DNA of 64,000 nt from NCBI GenBank assembly GCA_964035575.1, contig OZ037898.1, forward strand, positions 620,001 to 684,000, in the 5' to 3' direction. The notes beneath the pieces are model-generated. The model had not been told where the DNA came from. It searched no databases and was given only the letters and a program-made list of their open reading frames with translations. The DNA comes from Rhynchopus sp. YZ270_cl-10 (Eukaryota > Euglenozoa > Diplonemea > Diplonemida > Diplonemidae). Position numbers and translations under genes: made by a program. Shown here piece after piece: positions 53,062 through 62,408 of the stretch. Every line of letters begins with the position of its first letter. Position 1 is the first letter of the stretch.

Positions 53062-53748
53062 ATTTCATACCTACCCCCCCCCCCCCCCCCCGTGCATAAG
53101 TCTGCGTATAAGTCCGATTTTTGGGGGGGCTGAGGGCCTCCGGACTTATACACGGGGTTTCGGACTTATGCACGGGTATCGGACTTATACACCGGTTTTG
53201 TGCACCCAGGTACCCAGACCCATGAGGTGTCACGTGACCTCAGTGTGAATGACCCACACATGAGGGAATGTGACACCGCAAAATTTAACGGCCGTTTTCA
53301 ACGCCGCAGGCAGGCCAAATAGCGTTTGACTCGGAGGAATGCCTGTGCAGGTATCAAACATGAGAACCAACTCCCAGCAACAAGGGGCGCCTTTTGGCTG
53401 TTGAGACTGTTTGGGGTGCAAAGTTTTCCACAATGTTGCAGTAACAGTTCACATCTTTGATAATTGTGAGGATGATGTATTGACATGAGAAGCGCGAAGA
53501 TGATCCCTGGTGAATACACCGCCAATAAAAATAAAGTTGCGCTCGCTTCGCTCGCGGAAAAACACCCCAAAAATTTTCCCCCGCTCGCTTCGCGAGCGGG
53601 AAAACGCCCCAAAAAAATTCTCCCCACCACCAATACACAAAACCGGTGTATAAGTCGGCCTGTGCATAAGTCCGATCCTGAGCCCAAATCTGCCCGGACT
53701 TATACACGGGTCATCAGACTTATGCACGGGGGGGGGGGTAGGTATGAT
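53062..53748. mobile_element. Second foldback-type element, ~0.69 kb
   Basis: Ends tcatacctacccccc (left) and ggggggtaggtatga (right). Inverted arms of about 110-130 bp are built from repeated gtgcataagtc and ggacttatacacggg units. The interior (about 53290-53450) is a reverse-complement relative of 52195-52350 in the first element (aaaactttgcaccccaaac, ggcgccccttgttgctggga). It also has two ctcgcttcg(c)(t)cgcg hairpins. It begins 17 bp after the first element ends. Confidence 0.7.
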
Positions 53749-53947
53749 GAAAATTCTTTCAATTTACGTCGTTTTGTATGCTTCCTCTTCTTTGAATGGA
53801 AAGTATGTGGAATTGGTTGCTTTCGGAAATCGGTCAATGATCTGTCAACGACCTGTCAATATCGACCGCTCCCGGAGCACTAGTATTTAGTTCTTTTTTT
53901 TTTTTTTTTTTTTTTTCAACTCTACTTTCTTCGTTGGCCCCCTCCCA

Positions 53948-54048
53948 CACGATGAAGTAAATGACTTGGCTTGTGGTTTCACTGTTGTTAGTCAACGGTG
54001 AAACCACAAGTAAAACCACAAGTCGAGTCATTTATTCTTCACTGTCGT
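53948..54048. repeat. MITE-like inverted repeat (~100 bp)
   Basis: tgaagtaaatgacttggctt then gtggtttcac on the left pairs with gtgaaaccac, then aagtcgagtcatttattctt and ca on the right. The right arm holds an extra accacaagtaaa copy. No clear target duplication. Confidence 0.6.
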
Positions 54049-55842
54049 GCAGATTTTTTGTGAAGAACGGGTTTTTGAGGATGTAAAATCGCCACACCTT
54101 ACCATTCCACACGAAAAGAAAGAAAAGAAAAGAAAAGACGTGTAGTATAGTGGCAGCTTATCCTTGGGTCACTCACACAACCAAGCTTTTAAAGAAAAAA
54201 AGTTGTGGGTATGATTTTTGGGCATCATTTTTGAAATATAAAAATGTTGCTGGGGTGCCTGTTGAGAGTGGATTGACTACAGTTTTTTTTTTGTATACCT
54301 TTGATATTCAGTAATCTTCAGGCGACTTTGTGAAAAGAAATTGTCCTCGAACAGGTGATTGTCGATACTACAAAAAATTGCGTGGAGCTCACACGAAAAA
54401 AAAAAGCGTGTCTACACGGCATCAATTATTCAAAAAAAAAAAAAATGCATCGAGGCGAGCAAAAACACTCCATAAAAGGGGACAATTTGCTTTCATCTGT
54501 TTTTTTTGCTAAATGATGTATCGCCAAAAAGCCTACAAAATAAGGTGTCAGCAGAGTTATCTAATCTTTTTTTTTTTTTTTTTGTTGTCTTGTCTCTGCC
54601 ACACTCTTAGAGGATGCAAGGTGTGCCGTCTGTACGTATCCCAACCTTTTAATTTTTTTTTTTGGGTGATTATACCTTCTATTCAGTAGAATAGTTAGTA
54701 TATGAACCAATTTTTGAGTGATATTATTGAGATTCAGCATCCCACCTTTTTGCGATTTGATCAATGCAACAACAAAAATAGGTAAAGTGATGCCCATCCC
54801 CCAGGGTGTCCACACTTCATTCAAAGAAAAATAAAGAACAAGGCTACCTCCAGAAAGGGGGAAAAAAAACTGCAAAATAAGCGAAACCCTTTCAAGCAGT
54901 CAACACTTTTATTCAAGTTATTTCTATTAAAAAAAAATCCACACAGGTCACACAGAGGTGGCTGAAACGTTGTCATTTTGAGTTTTTTTTGGGAGCGGAT
55001 GATCAGATGGTTTTGTCATCGCTGTTATCCAGGGTTGTTGGGTGTCTTTGCACTTTCAGCTTCACCCCCCCCGGCTCCCTTTTTTTCTCCTCCCTTTTTT
55101 CGGTGAGTCGTTTGTACTTTCAACTTCTCTTTTTTGTTTTCTGATTTGTCTATTTTGTTCACAAATAGGGAAAAATAAAAAATACTGTGCACAGCTGCTT
55201 ACAATGTCACATCCGCAAAATTGTTCACAAAAACAGGAAGGTACAGAGGGGAGGTCAATCCCTGCCTCTCCAATGCACAGCAATATTTATCAAAAAAATA
55301 GTGGAGCACACTCTAGGGGTGGCTACACTAATACAACCAAATTTTCAAAAAAAAAGGAAGGATGATCTGCGTCTATACCTTCTGTAGTACATAGGCTTCG
55401 GCCGACATTGAGTACAGATCGTTATACCAGTAGGTATAACGTGATTGTCGATACAACAACAACAAAAAAAAAAAATTCCCCACCCATAGCGTATATCCCA
55501 AAGCCTCAATCTCCCCACTACGGCCAAGAGGGCCTTACTATCATGTGTCCCGATTGGCCGTGTTTTTTTGTTTCCTTTTTTAATGTGTCCTTTTTTCCGG
55601 TTTTGTTTTTTTGTTCTGCCGCTATTTTTTGTGCTGTCAAAAAATTCGAGTGTCGCTGCAAATTCCCTTTTTCCCTTTCCCCTATTCTCCACTATCCCCC
55701 ATGCTTTAAAAAAGATGACCACACTCCCCCATAATTTTTGCATAGAGTTTGACCGTTATCAGATTTTTACAAAAAAAAACCCCCCCTCCTCTTTCCCTCA
55801 GTTATCTCTTTTTTTCCCTTCAAAACAAAAAAAAACATAAAA

Positions 55843-56445
55843 ATGACCAACCCCGTTCAGTTCTGTCGTCTTTGTGGAGGCACCACACCGCGATACCGCT
55901 GTTCCCTACACCATTTGAACAGGGTGCAGGAGTGCTCCACACGAGACTTGATAACCGCATCGGAGGAAGCTGACCGGAGGACACACTCTACGTTTTTTTC
56001 TTTATACCTTGCGGGGATGGGAGGCAAGACAGTGCAGTCCGCCAACAGCTCACGAGTGGTGTTTAGTGAGAAGGTGTGGGAGCATGCGCAGTGTGATGAC
56101 GGCACCTATGAAGTTGGGTGTGTTCTGTTAAAGGAGAAGAGGGGGAAAAACCAAGCATGGGACCGCGGGTGTACCAACGCTGCCTTTGACAGGCAAGACA
56201 GCCTGCATAGCAGATGGCTTGTTGTGACCAAGGCGTGCCCCCTTCTTCCGGCAGCATCGCTCTCATTTGACCCATCCTGGTCGTCGCTCGACTGCGACGC
56301 CTTTCGGAGTGAGTATGCAGGTGAAGCAGCCCGCATCAGACACACAGCAACCTACCAGGAACGACTCCGTACGTTAACGCAAAGAAGACAGCAGCGTCTC
56401 CGAGTGAAGCGCCTTCGAAGACAGTTGAAGACCTGTCGTCTCTGA
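55843..56445 (+). CDS. Hypothetical protein, 200 aa
   Basis: Single exon starting at the ATG in aaaaatgacc. Balanced codon composition without homopolymers marks it as coding against its flanks. The N-terminus has a CxxC...C...H pattern (FCRLCGGTTPRYRCSLHH) that could be half of a small zinc site, with further Cys at 31, 84, 93 and 111. The C-terminus is strongly basic and helical (TYQERLRTLTQRRQQRLRV then KRLRRQLKTCRL), as in nucleic-acid or ribosome-associated proteins. I do not recognise the family. It is too short and lacks the second cysteine pair expected for a HIT finger. Confidence 0.6.
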   Translation: MTNPVQFCRLCGGTTPRYRCSLHHLNRVQECSTRDLITASEEADRRTHSTFFSLYLAGMGGKTVQSANSSRVVFSEKVWEHAQCDDGTYEVGCVLLKEKRGKNQAWDRGCTNAAFDRQDSLHSRWLVVTKACPLLPAASLSFDPSWSSLDCDAFRSEYAGEAARIRHTATYQERLRTLTQRRQQRLRVKRLRRQLKTCRL

Positions 56446-57322
56446 GAGGGGTTAATATATGGTGTCTTTGATTTTGTCAAAAAAAACAAAAAAAAAAACA
56501 AAAAATTAACAAAGAAAATACGTAAACAGCAAAAACCAAGGCTTATTCCGGCCTAGATTCATGGTTTACAAAAAATTATCTTAAGATCTTAGTAAAAAAT
56601 ACCCATGGAGGGTTTGTTTTCCTATATGATTCACATTTCATTTTATTTTACAGTGCCTGCGTCCGCCGATGAACGGTGAGGCGTTTTTGCACTTTCAACT
56701 TCTCTTTTACACTTTATTAAGGTGACTTAACCCTGTAAGGCGTGGGTTCATCTTAGCTTTTATCCAACTTTTTCTTATGCTTGTTGCCATTGCCATTTGT
56801 GCTTTTTTTTGCTTTTTGTATTTCTCTGCCCCCGTTTTGCACTACGTATTTTCCCTCTTTCACAAGGAGTTGCGAAGGGATTGGGGAAAGTGGTCTTGTC
56901 CGTTGCAGGCATTCTTAGGGAGATTTTTTTTTACAGATGCTTTCTGTTGATTGTCTGCAACTTATGGGTCGCATAGTAGAGCGCAATTCGTTGTTTTTTT
57001 TTTTTTTTTTCCTTTTTTTTTAAAACACTCAGGCAGCATTCCCCAGCAGAAAATGAGCAGTGTGTTTACATCACCTTATTATTTTGCTGCAAATGGCTTG
57101 TTTTTGCGTTACTGCGGAATACCGGCCTTTTTTTTGATTTTTTTTCTTCTTTTTGCATTGTTTCTTTGCCTCTTTTCTTAGCACTTTGTAATCTCAATTT
57201 TTTGATGGTTACATTGACAACGCCCAAAAAACACTTCAACATTCTTTTCAAACCTCCACAAACCCGCTTCCCCCTCCCCTCCTCCACCTCCCAACAGAAG
57301 CCCTCCCCACCTTTTACACTAA
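56446..57322. other. Intergenic region
   Basis: No gene seen. Contains a DR3 copy (about 56660-56710), a DR1 copy directly after it (56719-56765) and a pyrimidine tract ending CCCAACAG 25 nt before the next start codon. Confidence 0.6.
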
Positions 57323-57916
57323 ATGTCAATCAACGGGAGCCTTGCAAAAAAACTTCTGGGGTTGCGCAAGATGGGGGTAGGCCACGTGGTTGCACCTGGT
57401 GTGTCACCGCGTCTGCTGGCTGCTGCGAAGAAGGTGCCTGAGGTGCAGAGACGACGGGGGGTGGAGGCACTTCGGAGCATGGACGTGGAGGTAGAGGGGG
57501 CAGGGGTGGTGCCGCTGGCGTTTGTGGATCGATCGGCAGGGATTGGGGTGGACAATGGGGATTTGGTGTTTCTGGGGACTCCTGTGGTGCAGCTGTATGT
57601 TCGCAGCTTTTTGTTGCAACGGATGAACTCTTCCCCGCAGGAGGAGGTTGAAGCGATGACCCAATACCTCCTCGCACCACGGAACGTTGCAGGCGCGTAT
57701 TCCATGCTCCCGACTGCAGAGGTTTTCATGGCATCCCCTGAAACGCACGCTGCGACAGTAGAGTGTCTCGAGTCAGGGCACGTCAACGCAACAGTAGAAG
57801 CGCTTCTCACCTCTCAGCTCTACGCTCTCGCAGGGGCGCTGCACCTAGAGAAAGGGATGGACCGTGCCCTTGCCTTCACAGCACAGCATGTTATGCCGAA
57901 TTTGTTGGATGTATAG
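57323..57916 (+). CDS. MRPL44: mL44-like mitochondrial ribosomal protein (catalytically dead RNase III fold)
   Basis: Single exon, 197 aa. The middle reads like an RNase III domain: NGDLVFLGTPVVQLYVRSFL (from about 79) aligns with the family block NERLEFLGDAVL, and LLTSQLYALAGALHLEKG (from about 161) followed by a helix ending FTAQHVMP aligns with ALIGAIYLDGG. GALxLEKG is the form usual in mL44. The acidic catalytic residues of the signature are replaced (E to V, D to T), as expected for a structural, non-cleaving member. The basic N-terminus (MSINGSLAKKLLGLRKMG) could be a mitochondrial targeting sequence. No dsRNA-binding domain is visible, so it is shorter than animal mL44. Other inactive RNase III-like organelle proteins are possible. 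Confidence 0.55.
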   Translation: MSINGSLAKKLLGLRKMGVGHVVAPGVSPRLLAAAKKVPEVQRRRGVEALRSMDVEVEGAGVVPLAFVDRSAGIGVDNGDLVFLGTPVVQLYVRSFLLQRMNSSPQEEVEAMTQYLLAPRNVAGAYSMLPTAEVFMASPETHAATVECLESGHVNATVEALLTSQLYALAGALHLEKGMDRALAFTAQHVMPNLLDV

Positions 57917-58561
57917 GAATGGGTGATGTACATAACCATTTGGCAGAAGCTCGCAGAACCCAGCGAAGGAGTGAGAAGGGATGTGGCAAAAGGGGGGGAA
58001 AAAAAGGGTAGCGTTACCGTGTGCGTCTGCACGGAGCAACCTAAAAAAGTTATGAGAGGTACTCCAGCTCTTACTGCGGTCCATATGTTTGGTAAGGCGA
58101 GGGGGGGGGGAAATGTGAGATTTTTTTATGTCACGTTTTTTTGAAATGTTGTGTACCATGTCTTTGCCAGAACAGATTTGGTGATATGGTCGCCAGTATA
58201 TGTGGTCTTGAAAGTTACCTATCGTTGTGTACCTCTGCCACGCTCTTAAGGGATTGAGTGTGGTTATTACTAGCCCCTTTTTGTGGAGGGGAGGTGACAT
58301 TTTTTTCTGAGGGGAGAGAAGCCATCTCTTTGTGCCTCCCTTCCCCCCCACCCTTCTGAATAAACCCACTGATGTGGTTATTTTTTTGAAATATAGAAAC
58401 AAATTCATGTCCCGTTTACCTCTTTTCTCTCCCCATCTCCTCTCCCCACCAAAACCTCAAAGACAGTCAGTGTTTTTTTTTGTTTTTTTGTTTTTTTTTA
58501 TGAAAAAACACTCTGATATTTCTCATTCGAGGCGTCTGTTTTTCTTATTGAGATAGCTTCG
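57917..58561. other. Intergenic region
   Basis: No gene seen; a pyrimidine-rich and T-rich stretch leads to the FolD gene. Nothing matching the named repeat families was noticed. Confidence 0.5.
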
Positions 58562-58747
58562 ATGAGGCGTGCAGGGGGCTGTTGTAAATCCCTTCTGCCC
58601 CAGCATGAGACACTACTGTGGCATCTTATAGCCGACGGGGATGTTGGGGGGTGCTTCGAACGGAGCGTGTCCAGAAGGCTCCCCCGTACCACCAACACAC
58701 AGGGATCTATTGACACGAGTGCTTTAAGGCCCCGCAGAAATTCAACC

Positions 58748-61700
58748 ATGCCTGCACAGATTATAGACGGAAAAGCCATTGCCGCAAAGATCCGCTCTGA
58801 GCTCAAAACCCAGATTGAGTCTGCCAAGTATGTATTGGATCCTGTAAACCCTTATAATCAACTTACCTTCCTTCACCCCCCTGTAAGGGCAACCGTAGGT
58901 GAAGTAAGGTATAGTATTGAAATCGATGTGGGGGGGGAGTAAAGGGTCAATTTTACAAAACCAGATTTTGAGGAAAATTTTAGCCGAAAATGGGCTCCAC
59001 GTATAAGCAACCGGGCTCATATTTCTCAAAATTTAAGTGGTCAAAAAATTGTCCAATTTTCGAGATTGACCCCACCACTGCACGGGCGGAGCCCAAAAAT
59101 GCAAATAAGGACCCTTTTTCAACTTACCTTCCTTCACCCCCCTGTAAGGGCAACCGTAGGTGAAGTAAGGTATAGTATTGAAATCGATGTGGGGGGGGAG
59201 TAAAGGGTCAATTTTACAAAACCAGATTTTGAGGAAAATTTTAGCCGAAAATGGGCTCCACGTATAAGCAACCGGGCTCATATTTCTCAAAATTTAAGTG
59301 GTCAAAAAATTGTCCAATTTTCGAGATTGACCCCACCACTGCACGGGCGGAGCCCAAAAATGCAAATAAGGACCCTTTTTCAACTTACCTTCCTTCACCC
59401 CCCTGTAAGGGCAACCGTAGGTGAAGTAAGGTATAGTATTGAAATCGATGTGGGGGGGGAGTAAAGGGTCAATTTTACAAAACCAGATTTTGAGGAAAAT
59501 TTTAGCCGAAAATGGGCTCCACGTATAAGCAACCGGGCTCATATTTCTCAAAATTTAAGTGGTCAAAAAATTGTCCAATTTTCGAGATTGACCCCACCAC
59601 TGCACGGGCGGAGCCCAAAAATGCAAATAAGGACCCTTTTTCAACTTACCTTCCTTCACCCCCCTGTAAGGGCAACCGTAGGTGAAGTAAGGTATAGTAT
59701 TGAAATCGATGTGGGGGGGGAGTAAAGGGTCAATTTTACAAAACCAGATTTTGAGGAAAATTTTAGCCGAAAATGGGCTCCACGTATAAGCAACCGGGCT
59801 CATATTTCTCAAAATTTAAGTGGTCAAAAAATTGTCCAATTTTCGAGATTGACCCCACCACTGCACGGGCGGAGCCCAAAAATGCAAATAAGGACCCTTT
59901 TTCAACTTACCTTCCTTCACCCCCCTGTAAGGGCAACCGTAGGTGAAGTAAGGTATAGTATTGAAATCGATGTGGGGGGGGAGTAAAGGGTCAATTTTAC
60001 AAAACCAGATTTTGAGGAAAATTTTAGCCGAAAATGGGCTCCACGTATAAGCAACCGGGCTCATATTTCTCAAAATTTAAGTGGTCAAAAAATTGTCCAA
60101 TTTTCGAGATTGACCCCACCACTGCACGGGCGGAGCCCAAAAATGCAAATAAGGACCCTTTTTCAACTTACCTTCCTTCACCCCCCTGTAAGGGCAACCG
60201 TAGGTGAAGTAAGGTATAGTATTGAAATCGATGTGGGGGGGGAGTAAAGGGTCAATTTTACAAAACCAGATTTTGAGGAAAATTTTAGCCGAAAATGGGC
60301 TCCACGTATAAGCAACCGGGCTCATATTTCTCAAAATTTAAGTGGTCAAAAAATTGTCCAATTTTCGAGATTGACCCCACCACTGCACGGGCGGAGCCCA
60401 AAAATGCAAATAAGGACCCTTTTCAACTTACCTTCCTTCACCCCCCTGTAAGGGCAACCGTAGGTGAAGTAAGGTATAGTATTGAAATCGATGTGGGGGG
60501 GGAGTAAAGGGTCAATTTTACAAAACCAGATTTTGAGGAAAATTTTAGCCGAAAATGGGCTCCACGTATAAGCAACCGGGCTCATATTTCTCAAAATTTA
60601 AGTGGTCAAAAAATTGTCCAATTTTCGAGATTGACCCCACCACTGCACGGGCGGAGCCCAAAAATGCAAATAAGGACCCTTTTAAATTTGTTCTCTTGAA
60701 ATGTGTAATTTCATGTTTTCGCGAAAAAAATAACAACTGATCCTACGAGGGTTGAAGGAAGGTGGTTGAAAACAACAATAACAACAAGGACAAGTAATTG
60801 CTAAGAAAAAAGCGGGGTGTGCTGTGGAAAACTCCGCGCGATTTTCGAAACCACCGTAGCATCCTGGCGATTTGCTGGAGGTGCTGATGCGCCTGGTGTG
60901 ATCGATGTGTTGTAGTCTGTGCATTCTGTGTTCCTTCCGCACTGCTCCAACGACGACGACAATGTGGGGAGCCTGTGGACAAAAACGAGCTGGACCACGC
61001 CGAGCCTGCCGAGCGGGCGTCCAACAACGCTATCGAGCAGATGGTGCTGGACGAAGAGGACAGCCCCCCTTCTTGAACGTTTCAGATGCTGGCGTCCCAG
61101 TGGGTCTGGCAGCGTACGAAGAGCGTTAGCATACCTGCAGAAGAGCAGAATGCTGGGCGTGTTGTAGATTATTTCTACAGGATGGAGTTCCACATCACAC
61201 CCCGTTTTTTTTCCGATAGCAATTACTTGTTTTTTTATATCGTTTGCGATCGGGGTTTTTTTGGAATTATGTTGGTGACGTTATTTGGTCTAAAAAAAGG
61301 CAGTCAAAATGAACGGAAACGGCTTTATTGATAGGTGGGGGTATCAACTTCACTCTTTTGCTTTCACAGAGAAGATGGCCGCGAATCGCCTGGGCTGGCA
61401 GTTATTATTGTTGGGGACCGGAAGGACTCCCAAACCTACGTGAGGTTGAAGCACAAGGTATGTTTTTTTTGTATTTTTTTTTTCTGGTTCTGATTCCTCA
61501 AAAAAACATCACCCCCAATATGCAGGCAGCGGAAGAGTGCGGATTCAACAGCATTCAAATTATCCTTCCCGAGGACATTAGCGAAGAGGATCTCGTAGCA
61601 AAGGTACACCAACCACCATAACCCCCGCGGATGAACCGCGCTGCAAAGCCACTCCTCACCAAACAGGTCGAGGTGTTGTGCGTTTTTCACCACAACCTCT

Positions 61701-62408
61701 CCCATATTTGTCAGAGTTACTACTTTTTTTTTTTTTTTGAATTCGCTTTACCTAATTGCTCCCCCCCTTTTTCAGGTGCTGGAATGCAATGAAAACCCTG
61801 CTGTGCATGGCTTGATCGTGCAGCTCCCGCTCCCGAAGCACATCAACGAGGCACACGTCCTGAGCCGCATTGTCAGCAAGAAGGACGTCGACGGCCTGGG
61901 CCCCGAGAACATCTGCAACCTCTACACCCGCGGGAAGACGCCGTGCAGCTACCCCTGCACGCCGAAGGGTATTATCACACTCCTTGAGCGGAGTGGGGTG
62001 GCGATTGAGGGTGCGCGGGCAGCAGTCATTGGGCGGAGTAACATCGTGGGGCTTCCCGTTGCGCATATGCTGCAGCAGATGAACGCCACGGTGACCATTT
62101 GCCATTCGAAAACGAAGGACATCGCAGGGATCTGCCGTGAATGTGATATAATTGTGGCTGCTGCGGGGTGCCTCGAATTTGTGAAGGCGGACTTCATCAA
62201 GCCTGGTGCTGCCATCATCGATGTTGGCACCAACTGTGTCGAAGATTCAACAAAGAAGCAGGGCTTCAGAACGGTCGGTGATGTGGACTTCGCTGCCTGC
62301 AAGGAGGTGGCAGGAAAGATCACTCCTGTACCAGGTGGTGTCGGGCCGATGACAATCGCAACCCTTATGGGCAACACATACGAAGCATATATGGCCTCTG
62401 CGATCTGA
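58748..62408 (+). CDS. folD: FolD-type methylenetetrahydrofolate dehydrogenase/cyclohydrolase
   Basis: Exons: 58748-58827, 61370-61457, 61526-61603, 61776-62408; 292 aa, the usual FolD length, with all phases matching. Motifs in order: IIDGKAIAAKIRSEL, PGLAVIIVGDRKDSQTYVR-x-K (the catalytic Y-x-x-x-K), HGLIVQLPLPKHIN, KDVDGLGPENI, PCTPKGIITLL, GRSNIVGLPVAHML (Rossmann nucleotide loop), CHSKTKDI, ADFIKPGAAIIDVGTN and GDVDF...ITPVPGGVGPMTIA. It interconverts 5,10-methylene-, methenyl- and 10-formyl-THF. An in-frame ATG at 58562 would add 62 residues (MRRAGGCCKSLLPQHE..., Arg-rich) that may be an organelle presequence. Intron 1 is 2542 nt and contains a 7-copy satellite; the other introns are under 180 nt. 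Confidence 0.92.
58859..60683 (+). repeat. Seven-copy tandem satellite, 261-bp unit, inside FolD intron 1
   Basis: Units start at 58859, 59120, 59381, 59642, 59903, 60164 and 60424; the last is shortened by one T at its left junction. Copies look identical over their full length as read. Each unit has a hairpin (taccttccttcaccc paired with gtgaagtaaggta), a ggggggg run, and the module gtggtcaaaaaattgtccaa...ttgaccccaccactg, also found as a single diverged copy at 21058-21210. Confidence 0.95.
60684..61369. other. 3' part of FolD intron 1, with coding-like composition
   Basis: Between about 60830 and 61195 the sequence loses homopolymers and becomes GC-rich like the exons of this genome. One frame ends ...NNAIEQMVLDEEDSPPS before a stop at about 61075; another reads EEQNAGRVVDYFYRMEFHI further on. 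No start, splice set or full domain can be assembled, so it may be a gene remnant. Confidence 0.35.

Larger units (their letters stand above)
48061..55842. other. Gene-free repeat island (~7.8 kb)
   Basis: No credible gene on either strand. Contents in order: DR7 (48076-48139), two GGTTCGAT hairpin/DR3 elements (about 48250-48440), a 32-bp minisatellite (48976-49191), MITE 49400-49471, a MITE-like repeat (about 49613-49752), DR2 (49825-49905), foldback elements 50406-53045 and 53062-53748, MITE 53948-54048, DR8 partial, DR3 (about 55095-55135), DR6 (about 55290-55352) and DR8 (about 55396-55462). Confidence 0.7.

Noticed and set aside
50406-53748. Virus-like or LTR element
   Set aside because: No capsid, polymerase, integrase or envelope motif is visible, and the ends are inverted, not direct, repeats.
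59033-60594. Repeated 85-codon frames on the minus strand, identical from unit to unit
   Set aside because: They arise from the 261-bp tandem unit. The frame crosses a hairpin and a G-run and lies inside a FolD intron, with no homologue recognised.
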